A stretch of DNA of 64,000 nucleotides from Methanoculleus caldifontis. GTDB lineage: Archaea; Halobacteriota; Methanomicrobia; Methanomicrobiales; Methanoculleaceae. The stretch lies in the NCBI RefSeq assembly GCF_032842345.1, contig NZ_WBKO01000002.1, forward strand, positions 454,208 through 518,207. The letters run 5' to 3'. The position numbers and the translations under genes are program-made. Below the pieces are notes generated by a model. It did no database searches. It worked only from the letters and a program-made list of their open reading frames with translations, and had not been told where the DNA came from. The stretch's first letter is position 1; each line of letters opens with the position of its first letter. Below, in pieces: positions 1 through 8,159 of the stretch.

Positions 1-492
1 CGGTTCGAAAAAAGCGTCGGCGAACTCATCGGGGCATGCACCTACGATCTCGTCCCGCCGGAACTGGCCGCGAAACGGCAGGTCCTGGTCGAGCAGGCCT
101 TCGCGTCGGGAAGACCGCTCAGGCTCGTCGACGAGCAGGCGGGAATGATCCTCGAGAGCATCTTCTTCCCGATCCCCGGCAGCCGGGGCGATGTCGGACG
201 GCTGGCAATCATATCCCGCGACATCACCCGCCAGCAGGACCTCGAGCGGGCCAGGAAGGAGGCATTCTCCCAGATCGAGCAGAACATCGAGCAGTTTGCG
301 ATCCTCGCCGACCACATCCGCCAGCCGCTCCAAGTGATCCTCGGCATGGCGTGCCTGATCGAGGACGATAAGGTGGCCGCGATCCTCCGGGGCGAGGTCG
401 ATCGGATCAACGGGTACATCCGGCAGCTTGACCAGGGCTGGATCGAGTCGAGGAAGATCCGGGAGTTCCTCCGCCGGCACGAGATGGTGTAG
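1..492 (+). CDS. PAS-domain sensor protein, C-terminal part (5' end outside window)
   Basis: The reading frame is open from base 1 to the TAG at 490-492, giving about 163 residues with no start inside the window. The first ~75 residues look like the end of a PAS fold, finishing in the typical PAS/PAC exit segment IISRDITRQQDLERA. A helical region follows (IRQPLQVILGMACLIED), resembling a degenerate histidine-kinase dimerisation helix. No ATPase domain follows, so phosphotransfer activity is doubtful. Many methanogens carry such PAS proteins without a kinase catalytic domain. The stop lies 12 bases from the convergent stop of the HEAT-repeat gene. Confidence 0.75.
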   Translation, partial: RFEKSVGELIGACTYDLVPPELAAKRQVLVEQAFASGRPLRLVDEQAGMILESIFFPIPGSRGDVGRLAIISRDITRQQDLERARKEAFSQIEQNIEQFAILADHIRQPLQVILGMACLIEDDKVAAILRGEVDRINGYIRQLDQGWIESRKIREFLRRHEMV

Positions 493-504
493 AGATCGCG
501 CTGC

Positions 505-3500
505 CTACCGGCTCCCTTCGGTACGCTCGCGGATCTTTTTCACCGCATCCTCCGCAGCTTTCCGGACGTACCAGTCCTCATCGCTCCGGACGCGCTGCAG
601 AGGCTCGATCGCCTGTCGGTCCCCGATCTCGGCGAGTATATCCGCCGCACGTTTTCTGACGTCGCTGTCGGGATCGCCGAGCGCGGATATGACCGGCTCC
701 AGGGCCGGAACCCCTGCGGCGGCGAGCGCCATCGCGGCCTCTCTCCGGATGCTGTAGTAGTCGTCGTGGAGGAGCGTCATGAGAGGCGGGATCGTGCGGG
801 GATCGCGCACCCCGGCAAGGACCCGTGCGGCCCGCCGCCGGATGTTGTCGTCGCGATCGCCGAGGACCGCGACGAGCGGCCCGACCACAGGCGCGCCCAT
901 TCGGGCGAGTTCGCTCCACCGCTCCTTCGCGATCAGGTAACGGATCGTCTCCTCCCCCGGCCCGGGCGACCAGGCGAGGCGATCGAGGGCGTCTGCGGCC
1001 CCGGCGCGGACACGGAAGTCCTCGTCGGCAAGCGCACCGGGGAGCAGCGCCGCCGCCGGCTCGCCGATCAGCACGAGAGCCGCCACCACCCCTCGCCGGG
1101 CTTCATCGCTCCCCTCCCGCAGGGCTCGCAGGAGCGGATTGACCGCCGCCTCGCCCATCATGCCGAGCGCCCGCACCGCAACGCGCCCCACACGCTGGTC
1201 ATCCTGCAGAAGCGTATCTATGAGCGGTGCGATGGCGGCCGGACTCCCGATCTTGCCGAGCGTCGCGGCCGCACCCATCCGGACCGTCGGGGGACCGTTC
1301 CGGAGAGCCTGGATGAGGTGCTCGACGGCGGCATCCCCGATCCCGACAAGCGCCCGCGCCGCGCCGAGACGGGTGTGCCAGTCGCGGTCCTGGAGGGCAT
1401 CGATGAGCGGCACCACTGCCGGCTCCCCGACCATCTTGAGCGCCTCGACCGCCTTTCTCTGCCTGCCGTCCTGCTCGGTCCCGAGTTCACCGATCAGCCT
1501 CGCGACCGCGGGTCCCCCGATCACGCCGAGCGCCCGCGCCGCGCCCATCTGGATGGCGCTATCGGGATCGTTGAGTGTCCGGACCAGCGGTTCGACGGCA
1601 CCGGCCCCGATCTCCGCGACCGAGGCCCACTGCTCCTTGGCGATGAGGTACCGGATCTTCTCGCCTTCGGTTCCGGGCACCCATCCGGCCCTCCCGAGGA
1701 CCTCCGCAGCGCCCAGGCGCACGAGGTAGCGCTCGTCCTCCAGCGCCCCGGTGAGAACAGGGACGGCCGGTCTGCCGACCCGGGCGAGCGTCTCGACCGC
1801 CCCCAGCCGGGCAGCGGCGTCGGGATGGCCCAGTGCCTCGACGAGCGGGCCGACAGCCGTCTCCCCGAGCTCAAGGAGCACATCCCCGGCTCTCTGCCGG
1901 ATAGAAGCGTCATCGCTCCCGAACGCCTCGATGAGCGCATCGAGAGACGATGCCCCCATCGTCTGCAGGATCTCCGCCGCAGCCTGCCCGGTGCCGGGGC
2001 TGCCGAGGGCCTGCACGAGCGGGGCGGCGGCGGGCTTCCCGATCCTCGCCAGCACTCCGGCGGCTGCCCGGCTGAGATCTTCCTCGCCCAGAGCGCCGAT
2101 CAGGGGTTCCACGGCTGCCTCCCCGATCCGGACCAGGGTGTCCCCGGCAATCCCCCGGCGGGTCGCTTCGCCGAGCAGGAGGACCAGGGGCGGGGCCGCC
2201 GGGGCCCCGATGCAGGCAAGAGACTCCGCCGCCCCTGCCTGCACCCGGGGATCCAGGTCGGCGAGCCGGGCCGCCAGGAGGTCGACGGCAGGGGCCCCGA
2301 TCTCCGCGGCCTCCGGCCATTGCTGGAGCGCGATCAGACGCGCAGCCTGCTCCTCCACCCCGGCGGGAACCCTGTCGAGCCTCGTGAGGATCCGGGCGGC
2401 CCCCATGCGGGTCCGGGCGTTCTCATCGCCGAGCGCCCCGATGAGCGGCTGGACCGAAGCCTCACCGATCGCTGTGAGGACCGTTGTTGCTCCCGCGTAG
2501 CCGTCGCCATCCTCGCCGAGGAGGGGGATGAGGGCGCTTACGGCAGGTGCTCCGATCCCGACCAGGGCCTCGACGGCCTTCCGGTGAAGGCGGTCGCCCC
2601 CGCTCCTGACAAGGCCGACGATGACCGGGACCGCCTCGTGAGCCCCAAGCCTCCCCAGGACCTCGACGGCGTTCTCCCGGGCGGCGCCCGTCTCCCGCTC
2701 AAGCAGCGCAAGGACCGGTTGAACTGCAGGCTTCCCGATGACGACAAGCGCATCCGCCGCCGCCGGGGCCACCGAATCGACGGTGAGAGCGTCCACGAGC
2801 GGCCCGACGGCCGCAGGGAGACCGATCTCGCCGAGCGTCGCCGCAGCCTCGCTCCGGATGCGGTCGTCGTCGGTCTTCAGCACCCGGACCAGGGGATCGA
2901 CGGCGGGCTCGCCCATCAGGGCAAGCTCCAGCCATTCTTCCCGTGCGATCAGGTACCAGGCCCGCTCGACGTCGCCCCAGGGCTCCCAGCCCATCCCGTC
3001 GAGGATCCCGGCGGCATGGCTGCGGAGACCTGATCTGCCGGCAGTCAGCGCCTGGATCAGCGGCGGCACTGCGGCCTCCCCGAGCGCACCGAGGATCCCC
3101 CGGAGCGTCTCCTGCACCTCTCCGTCCGCGCCGCCCAGAGACTCGACGCATGCCGCCGCCGCCGGCTCGCCGATCTTCAGCAGGGCCGCTGCCGCCGTCT
3201 CCCGGAGATCGGGGTCGTTGAGCAGCTCGATCAGCCGGCCGACCGCAGGCAGACCGCTCTCCGCGAGCGCCATCCCCACGAGCGGCCGGATATTGTCTTC
3301 CGCCTCGTGCAGGAGCCCGACCAGGGGGCCGACGGCGGGTCCGCCGATCTCACCGAGGGTCCGGGCGGCATTCCACCAGGCCTCCCTGTCCGGGGACTTC
3401 AGGATGCGGATGAGCGGCTCGACTGCGGCCTCGCCGTACTCTGCAGCATCAAGCCATGCTTCGCCGGCGATGAAGTACCGGATGGCCTCCGCATCATCGG

Positions 3501-4731
3501 ACGGCTTCCAGCCGGTATCCCGAAGAATAGAGGCAGCAGACCGCCGTATCCTCCCGTCGGGGTCTTCGAGGGCCTCGACCAGGAAGGGGACCGCAGCGTC
3601 GCCGATCTCCCGGAGCGCGTAGAGTGCTCCGAACTGCACCTCGTCGTCACCCCCGGCGAGCGCCGCGATGAGGGGCGGCACGGCGGGCTCCCCCATACGA
3701 ACGAGCGTGGCGGCTGCGCCGGTCTGCATCTCGCGGCTCCCGAGCGCCGCGATCAGCGCCGGGATCGCACCGTCGCCGATACGGACGAGGGCTTCGGCGA
3801 TACACCACCGCTTCCCGTCGTCCGCACGGGCGAGCGCCCGGAGCAGGGGCAGGACGGCATCGGCCCCGCGCCCGGCGACGGCAGCCGCGGCACGCCTGCG
3901 GGTCTCGGTGTCGGCACTACCAAGATCTTCGATGAGCGGCTCCAGCGGGCGGTCGCTGTCCGGGACAACGGGCACATCCCTCGGCTCATCGATCCCGGGC
4001 TCATCGATCCCGGGCTCAGCAATCTCAAACTCGATATCACCCTCCGACGGGAAGGTGTCGAACCCATTACCCCAGGAAGACGGCCCGTCACCTGCATCGT
4101 CAAGCCCGAGCAGCCGCATGAGTTCCTCGTCGGTGAGAGGTTCGGGTTGCGGGTTCGGTGGGGCGTCCGGAGGCGGCTCTGGGATCCAGACAGGATCGCA
4201 GGATTCACCGCCGTCCGGTCCGTTCAGGAAAGAAGGTTCCGGGAGGACCTCCGCCCCGCACAAAGGAGCGGGATCGTCGGACGGCAGGACCGTGCAGGGC
4301 ATCTCCCTGGCGTCATCGACCCTGTCGGGGGAGGTGAGATCGTCGAACCGCCGGAGCGCTTCAGGGATCATCTCCATTTTCCTGAGAAGAACCGTCCCAT
4401 CACCATCCCGGGGCGGCTTCGGCGGTTCAACCGGATAAAGCGGTTCCTGGCCCGGAGCATCTTCCTCCGGGACATCTTCCTCGTTTCTTCCGATGTATTT
4501 CCGGATCCAGCGCCTGAAGAACGGGGTTCTCTCCGAGCCAAAGATGCCCGGGATACCCACGAGGGGACAGAGATCCTCAATCCCCGGAGCCACCCGGACA
4601 CCTGCTGTCTCCACGCCGAAGAGGAGAACGAGAATCGCAATTCCCACAGCCACACATGCCAGAGCGCATGGTATCCCCCTGCGGCACCTGCCGGGCCCGG
4701 TCACGTGCCCGCCCGCAGATACCGGCCGCAT
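505..4731 (-). CDS. Giant membrane-anchored HEAT-repeat protein
   Basis: This is a protein of about 1408 residues. After a basic N-terminus (GRCRRG) it has one hydrophobic segment at about residues 19-41, then an acidic, proline-rich linker to about residue 260. The remainder is tandem PBS/HEAT-type repeats of about 31 residues, with the recurring pattern GxPAVxPLIxAL and RxxAAxxLGxIG. Five hydrophilic inserts of the form W-P-x(n)-IRYLIAxExW break the array about every 180-240 residues. HEAT arrays are binding scaffolds, and the partner is unknown. The start at 4731 has GGAG at good distance upstream; ATG at 4803 or 4809 is an alternative that would be nearly leaderless behind the TATA-like AT tract at 4827-4840. 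The topology suggests one membrane anchor, with the side of the superhelix undetermined. Confidence 0.85.
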   Translation of the reverse strand: MRPVSAGGHVTGPGRCRRGIPCALACVAVGIAILVLLFGVETAGVRVAPGIEDLCPLVGIPGIFGSERTPFFRRWIRKYIGRNEEDVPEEDAPGQEPLYPVEPPKPPRDGDGTVLLRKMEMIPEALRRFDDLTSPDRVDDAREMPCTVLPSDDPAPLCGAEVLPEPSFLNGPDGGESCDPVWIPEPPPDAPPNPQPEPLTDEELMRLLGLDDAGDGPSSWGNGFDTFPSEGDIEFEIAEPGIDEPGIDEPRDVPVVPDSDRPLEPLIEDLGSADTETRRRAAAAVAGRGADAVLPLLRALARADDGKRWCIAEALVRIGDGAIPALIAALGSREMQTGAAATLVRMGEPAVPPLIAALAGGDDEVQFGALYALREIGDAAVPFLVEALEDPDGRIRRSAASILRDTGWKPSDDAEAIRYFIAGEAWLDAAEYGEAAVEPLIRILKSPDREAWWNAARTLGEIGGPAVGPLVGLLHEAEDNIRPLVGMALAESGLPAVGRLIELLNDPDLRETAAAALLKIGEPAAAACVESLGGADGEVQETLRGILGALGEAAVPPLIQALTAGRSGLRSHAAGILDGMGWEPWGDVERAWYLIAREEWLELALMGEPAVDPLVRVLKTDDDRIRSEAAATLGEIGLPAAVGPLVDALTVDSVAPAAADALVVIGKPAVQPVLALLERETGAARENAVEVLGRLGAHEAVPVIVGLVRSGGDRLHRKAVEALVGIGAPAVSALIPLLGEDGDGYAGATTVLTAIGEASVQPLIGALGDENARTRMGAARILTRLDRVPAGVEEQAARLIALQQWPEAAEIGAPAVDLLAARLADLDPRVQAGAAESLACIGAPAAPPLVLLLGEATRRGIAGDTLVRIGEAAVEPLIGALGEEDLSRAAAGVLARIGKPAAAPLVQALGSPGTGQAAAEILQTMGASSLDALIEAFGSDDASIRQRAGDVLLELGETAVGPLVEALGHPDAAARLGAVETLARVGRPAVPVLTGALEDERYLVRLGAAEVLGRAGWVPGTEGEKIRYLIAKEQWASVAEIGAGAVEPLVRTLNDPDSAIQMGAARALGVIGGPAVARLIGELGTEQDGRQRKAVEALKMVGEPAVVPLIDALQDRDWHTRLGAARALVGIGDAAVEHLIQALRNGPPTVRMGAAATLGKIGSPAAIAPLIDTLLQDDQRVGRVAVRALGMMGEAAVNPLLRALREGSDEARRGVVAALVLIGEPAAALLPGALADEDFRVRAGAADALDRLAWSPGPGEETIRYLIAKERWSELARMGAPVVGPLVAVLGDRDDNIRRRAARVLAGVRDPRTIPPLMTLLHDDYYSIRREAAMALAAAGVPALEPVISALGDPDSDVRKRAADILAEIGDRQAIEPLQRVRSDEDWYVRKAAEDAVKKIRERTEGSR

Positions 4732-4826
4732 CGTCACCACTCCGCGGATTCCAACCGCAGGAAGAGCGAAGGCGCCGTCAGGGAATGCTCGTGGGACCTC
4801 CATGCACATAATGAGAACTCTACGTC

Positions 4827-4840
4827 TAAAAATTAAATAT
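4827..4840 (-). promoter_or_regulatory. TATA-like box for the HEAT-repeat gene
   Basis: The minus strand reads ATATTTAATTTTTA. It is the only AT-rich block in this GC-rich gap and sits where an archaeal TATA box would place transcription start at about 4805-4810. That would give a leader of about 75 bases to the ATG at 4731, or a leaderless mRNA for the ATG at 4803/4809. Confidence 0.5.
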
Positions 4841-4874
4841 GTTTGTTTCCCGTGCCCGCGCAATAAGGAAATTT

Positions 4875-5687
4875 TTATATAACACCTGTTTCAGGAGGCA
4901 GGGGTCCGCTCGCGGCCTTCTCCGGCTCTCCGGCGCTCAGATAGCGCTTGTACCAGACGAACCAGGGGGTATCGAGGACCCCGACGATGCCCTTGCTGAC
5001 GATCTGCCCGATGATCAGGGGGAGCAGGGGGATTCCGGCAGCGAAAAAGGCGATACTCACGAAGATGATACTGTCGAGCGTCAGGTCGGCGACGTCGGAG
5101 AAGGCGCTTCGCAGTACGATGCGATCCGGGTAGGCGCGCTTCAGGCGGTCGAAGACGTAGCAGTCGATGTTCTGGGTGACCAGGAACGCAACCCACGATG
5201 CGAAGATGATCCACAATCCCTGGGTGAAGATGCTCTGCCACGCCGCCTCGAACGCGAACCCCGGTGCCGGGGTCAGCGAGTTCGTCATGGCGATCAGGAC
5301 GGCGAGCAGGATCTGGGAGAGGAGAGCGATGGCGATGGCGACCCGGGTCATGGCCCGCCCGTAGACCTCGTTGATCATATCGACAGCCTGCGCGACGAAC
5401 GGGTAGACGAAAACAGAAGCGGGGGCGATGAACGTGGCGATACCGATATCGAACTCGATCAGCCGGGCCGCGATGATCCGGGAGGCGCCAGGGCAGATGA
5501 TGTACAGGCCGGTCAGGGCGGCAAACCCGTACTCGGGATACCGCCTGACGACCACGGCGCCCGCATACGTCGCGATGGTGAGGCTGACCGCCCGGTAAAT
5601 CCAGACAGACGGTATCGGCACTAGCAGGACTCCGTCGACAGAAACGTATAGAGGAGGTTGCTCCTCCGTCCTGATAATCTTCCCCAC
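4875..5687 (-). CDS. Queuosine-precursor transporter (VUT/YhhQ family)
   Basis: A polytopic membrane protein of up to 270 residues with about six hydrophobic helices. Family-typical stretches include FVAQAVDMINEVYGR, TQNIDCYVFDRLK, and the SDVADLTLDSIIFVSIAF block near the C-terminus. The VUT family imports deazaguanine precursors. In an archaeon the likely use is salvage for archaeosine in tRNA, which is inference. The GTG at 5687 gives the longest form. A GTG at 5621 (preceded by GGAG, and about 25 bases from a TATA-like CTCTATACG at 5644-5653) is an equally good start and would remove 22 mostly polar residues. Confidence 0.82.
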   Translation of the reverse strand: MGKIIRTEEQPPLYVSVDGVLLVPIPSVWIYRAVSLTIATYAGAVVVRRYPEYGFAALTGLYIICPGASRIIAARLIEFDIGIATFIAPASVFVYPFVAQAVDMINEVYGRAMTRVAIAIALLSQILLAVLIAMTNSLTPAPGFAFEAAWQSIFTQGLWIIFASWVAFLVTQNIDCYVFDRLKRAYPDRIVLRSAFSDVADLTLDSIIFVSIAFFAAGIPLLPLIIGQIVSKGIVGVLDTPWFVWYKRYLSAGEPEKAASGPLPPETGVI

Positions 5688-5732
5688 CGGCAGCAGGGCT
5701 ACCCGGGCCTGTAGCCGAACGGGAAGAGCCGA

Positions 5733-6335
5733 TCAGAAGCCTTCGTTCATGATCCGCTCAAGTTCGGATCGCTTGATCCGCCAGGACCCTCCGCACTTGA
5801 CCGCCGGGATCCGTTCCTCCCGGATGAACTCCCGGATCCGGCCGGGAGTGAAGTTCAGTGTCGAGGCGACATCGTCGACAGTGAGCATCTTGTCGCCAGG
5901 GTTGTGGTGGCCGCACCCGATCGTCTCCCAGTCCTCATCCGGCAGCATGATGGTGATGACCGGCTCGCCGTCGTCTCCCGGCGAGACCGCGGCCTTGAAG
6001 GTGAGGGTCGGGACGAGGCCGTTCTGGTACAGGCTGGCCTGGAACTCGAACACCTCGTCGCTCATCGTGCAGGCCTTATCCCTGAACGCATGGAGGGTGT
6101 CCCACAGGTTCTCCGTGACGATATCCTGCGGGATATTCGGGAACGGCACCATACTCTGCGCGGCGCGTGCCGATACCGCAAGGGGGAAGGTGATGCCTAT
6201 GTCTCTCCCCATTCGGGTGATCTCGATCAGATCCCCGTCGTCGATAGCGTCCTGCCGCGTCTTCCTCTGTTGCTCCGGGTCCGCCAGCCCCCAGGTGCTG
6301 GCTGGTGTGCGCAACCTCACTGTTTTCGTCTCCAT
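5733..6335 (-). CDS. DUF6573-like domain fused to excisionase-type HTH
   Basis: A 200-residue soluble protein. Residues about 150-198 are a MerR/excisionase (HTH_17) winged helix: the LTVDDVASTLNF start, recognition helix around GRIREFI, and the wing IPAVKCGGSWRIKRSEL. Residues about 28-135 contain QDAIDDGDLIEITRMG followed by IGITFPLAVSARA, which resembles the start of DUF6573 proteins found on plasmids and phages. SD GGAGA lies upstream of the ATG. The HTH implies DNA binding, and the role of the N-terminal domain is unknown. The likely mobile origin of both parts, and a perfect palindrome upstream (6396-6416), suggest a self-regulated protein. Confidence 0.7.
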   Translation of the reverse strand: METKTVRLRTPASTWGLADPEQQRKTRQDAIDDGDLIEITRMGRDIGITFPLAVSARAAQSMVPFPNIPQDIVTENLWDTLHAFRDKACTMSDEVFEFQASLYQNGLVPTLTFKAAVSPGDDGEPVITIMLPDEDWETIGCGHHNPGDKMLTVDDVASTLNFTPGRIREFIREERIPAVKCGGSWRIKRSELERIMNEGF

Positions 6336-6395
6336 GAGTCGTAGGTCTCCGGGATATTCTCGCGCTTCTCATACCACTATGGGGGGGATCATCAT

Positions 6396-6416
6396 AAAAG
6401 ATTTGCCAAATCTTTT
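6396..6416. promoter_or_regulatory. Perfect 10-bp-arm palindrome upstream of the HTH gene
   Basis: The arms are AAAAGATTTG and CAAATCTTTT around a single C. On the minus strand it overlaps the AT-rich tract that would serve as the promoter of the HTH gene at 5733-6335, 61 bases before its ATG. It is a likely operator, possibly for that protein itself. A transcription terminator for either direction is the alternative reading, because the right arm runs into five T residues. Confidence 0.5.
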
Positions 6417-6612
6417 TCGAGATTTTGCGATTTCTTTCGCTCTAAAGCCTTATTTTAAACCCTCCCCGAGGAAAATCACGCAGGATTCGCGGAGGATGCC
6501 GCCACGGATCTCAAAATGAGCGATTATAGGCCATACCAATCAAAATAGGCGAATAATTGGAGAGAAATTGCCACCCACGAGGATCAGTTCGGGGAGGACG
6601 GCTCCAACAAAG
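6417..6612. other. Gene-free AT-richer spacer
   Basis: Between the HTH gene and the CARF/PIN unit the sequence is markedly lower in GC than its surroundings. It has several TATA-like tracts (TTATTTTAAAC near 6451 and AATAATTGG near 6551). No open reading frame with an SD and no known RNA fold was recognised. Confidence 0.4.
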
Positions 6613-6621
6613 CCTATATAG
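6613..6621 (+). promoter_or_regulatory. TATA box of the CARF/PIN/HAD unit
   Basis: CCTATATAGC is centred about 25 bases before the GTG at 6643. The predicted transcript would therefore begin at or next to the start codon, making this a leaderless mRNA. Confidence 0.6.
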
Positions 6622-6642
6622 CATCAGGGTGAGTCTTGACCG

Positions 6643-7155
6643 GTGATTTCTCCCGTGACACCCGTTCCCGGCGATGCTTACATAACACTCCTCGGACGCT
6701 CGACATGGGCGCTCGTCAATGCTTATCACGCAGTGCTGCGAGAGAAGGGGTTGCGCCCCGAGCGGGTCTCTATCGTCACCGAAGAACCCTATGCAGGGGA
6801 GGCATCGACCGCAGCCACGGCGGTCCGGATAGTCTCCGGGGGTTACGGCTTCTCCCCGGAGATCCGGGTGGAGGTTCTCCCGGAAGCAGACTTCGTCAGG
6901 GCCGGGCAGACGATCCGCTCGCTTGTAGAGGATTTCATCCGGCGGGGGTTTGATGTGGCGATCGATATCACCTCCGGGCGGAAGGTCACGGTCGCCGGAG
7001 CGCTCATCGCGGTATCGCTCGCGGGGCTCGATATCCGGCACATCTACTACCTCTCCATGAAGAGCACCGACGACGTCGCAAAGCCATACATGATGATCCC
7101 GCACCAGGTCCAGAAGATCCGGGATATCATGGAGGACGCGGGGGCGGGACAGTGA
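6643..7155 (+). CDS. Small CARF-like Rossmann-fold protein
   Basis: 170 residues that are essentially one Rossmann-like domain. Two features match CARF ligand-sensing domains of type III CRISPR ancillary proteins. After the first strand is the loop LLGRSTW (16-22). After strand four is DITSGRKVTVAGAL (108-121), equivalent to the family's D-x-T-G-G-T/R-K segment that contacts cyclic oligoadenylate. A partner strand RVSIVTEE lies at 41-48. It has no effector domain of its own; the next gene, overlapping by 4 bases, supplies a PIN-like nuclease. The GTG start is probably leaderless (TATA at 6613-6621). Ligand and activity are inference. Confidence 0.65.
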   Translation: MISPVTPVPGDAYITLLGRSTWALVNAYHAVLREKGLRPERVSIVTEEPYAGEASTAATAVRIVSGGYGFSPEIRVEVLPEADFVRAGQTIRSLVEDFIRRGFDVAIDITSGRKVTVAGALIAVSLAGLDIRHIYYLSMKSTDDVAKPYMMIPHQVQKIRDIMEDAGAGQ

Positions 7156-8159
7156 CCGATGCGATCGTCAGGGAGGACGAGGTGCAGGTCCTCCTCAACA
7201 GCCTCGACGAGGTCCGCGTCGCCTACCCGCTCTACGAGGGAGACCTCCTGATCGCCCGCCCCGAAGGGACCGGCTTCTCGCTCGAACTCCCCGCGTCCCG
7301 CGAGACCTTCCAGGGCTGGCTCTCCGGATACGGACCGATCGCCGCGGAGCTCCCCGCCTACAACGATCTCCAGGAGTGCATGTTCGCAAGCGGGATCGCC
7401 CGCTACGTGAACCAGGCCGCCTTCGACTCGATGCTCAAGTCATACGGCCAGCTCAAGAAGACCGTCTTCTTCGGCCTGGACACCAACCTCTTCTACCACG
7501 GGTTCGCGTCGAACAACCCCGCGATCAATCCCTCTTCCTACCTGGTCGTCGATACTGTCCGCGATGAGATCACCTACGCCATCAACCGCAAGTACTCGCC
7601 AAAGTCGATCGAGGAGCTTACGGCGCATGCACCCGGATACCGGAAGTTCATCGGGGAACTCGAGAACAAACGGATGAAACGGTCCCGGAAAGCGGCATAC
7701 CTCGCGCTGAAAGAGTACCGCACCATCCGCGACCGGGCGACGGAGATTGCCTCGCCGGGCACGCACACGCACCTCTCCGAGGAGAACGACCGCAACATCG
7801 TCCGGGCGCTCCGGAAGTTCGAGGAGGAGCGGTATGCTCTCCCCGTCCTCCTGACCGCCGACATCTATATGGCGGACCTCTGCATGGCCGAGGGAGTAGA
7901 GTACTTCTACTTTGATCGCCCATACAGACAGGAGGCGACAACCTGCACGGCGCCGGCATTCCGGCGGCTGCTCTTCAATCTCGCGGCCGTCTTCGGGTTC
8001 ATACAGTGCAACGGTGCCGTGATCTTCGGTGAGTACGGCGGAAAGGGGAACGATCTCGACGAACTCAAAGTGCGGTTCGAGGACGAGACGGCCCACCATG
8101 AATTCATAAGGGAACTGGAGATATGCAGGCAACTCCAAAGACTCGGCATACCACGGTAA
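7152..8159 (+). CDS. PIN-like ribonuclease partner of the CARF-like protein
   Basis: 335 residues. The middle part (about 103-256) has the order and spacing of a PIN nuclease: FFGLDTNLFYHGF with D110 and N112, then E139 in VVDTVRDEITYAI, D213 in ENDRNIVRAL, and D237 with D242 in LLTADIYMADLC. PIN domains use such a D-E-D-D cluster to cut RNA with a divalent metal. Residues 1-100 and 257-335 match nothing I recognise; the C-terminal part has a hydrophobic segment LLFNLAAVFGFI and may be a dimer or sensor interface. The 4-base overlap with the CARF-like gene indicates coupled translation. Confidence 0.65.
   Translation: MTDAIVREDEVQVLLNSLDEVRVAYPLYEGDLLIARPEGTGFSLELPASRETFQGWLSGYGPIAAELPAYNDLQECMFASGIARYVNQAAFDSMLKSYGQLKKTVFFGLDTNLFYHGFASNNPAINPSSYLVVDTVRDEITYAINRKYSPKSIEELTAHAPGYRKFIGELENKRMKRSRKAAYLALKEYRTIRDRATEIASPGTHTHLSEENDRNIVRALRKFEEERYALPVLLTADIYMADLCMAEGVEYFYFDRPYRQEATTCTAPAFRRLLFNLAAVFGFIQCNGAVIFGEYGGKGNDLDELKVRFEDETAHHEFIRELEICRQLQRLGIPR

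Noticed and set aside
766-3033. Long plus-strand open frame (755 codons) inside the HEAT gene
   Set aside because: It is the antisense of a repetitive GC-rich gene, biased in composition (Asp/Arg/Pro), lacks an SD and any domain. The HEAT frame explains the region.
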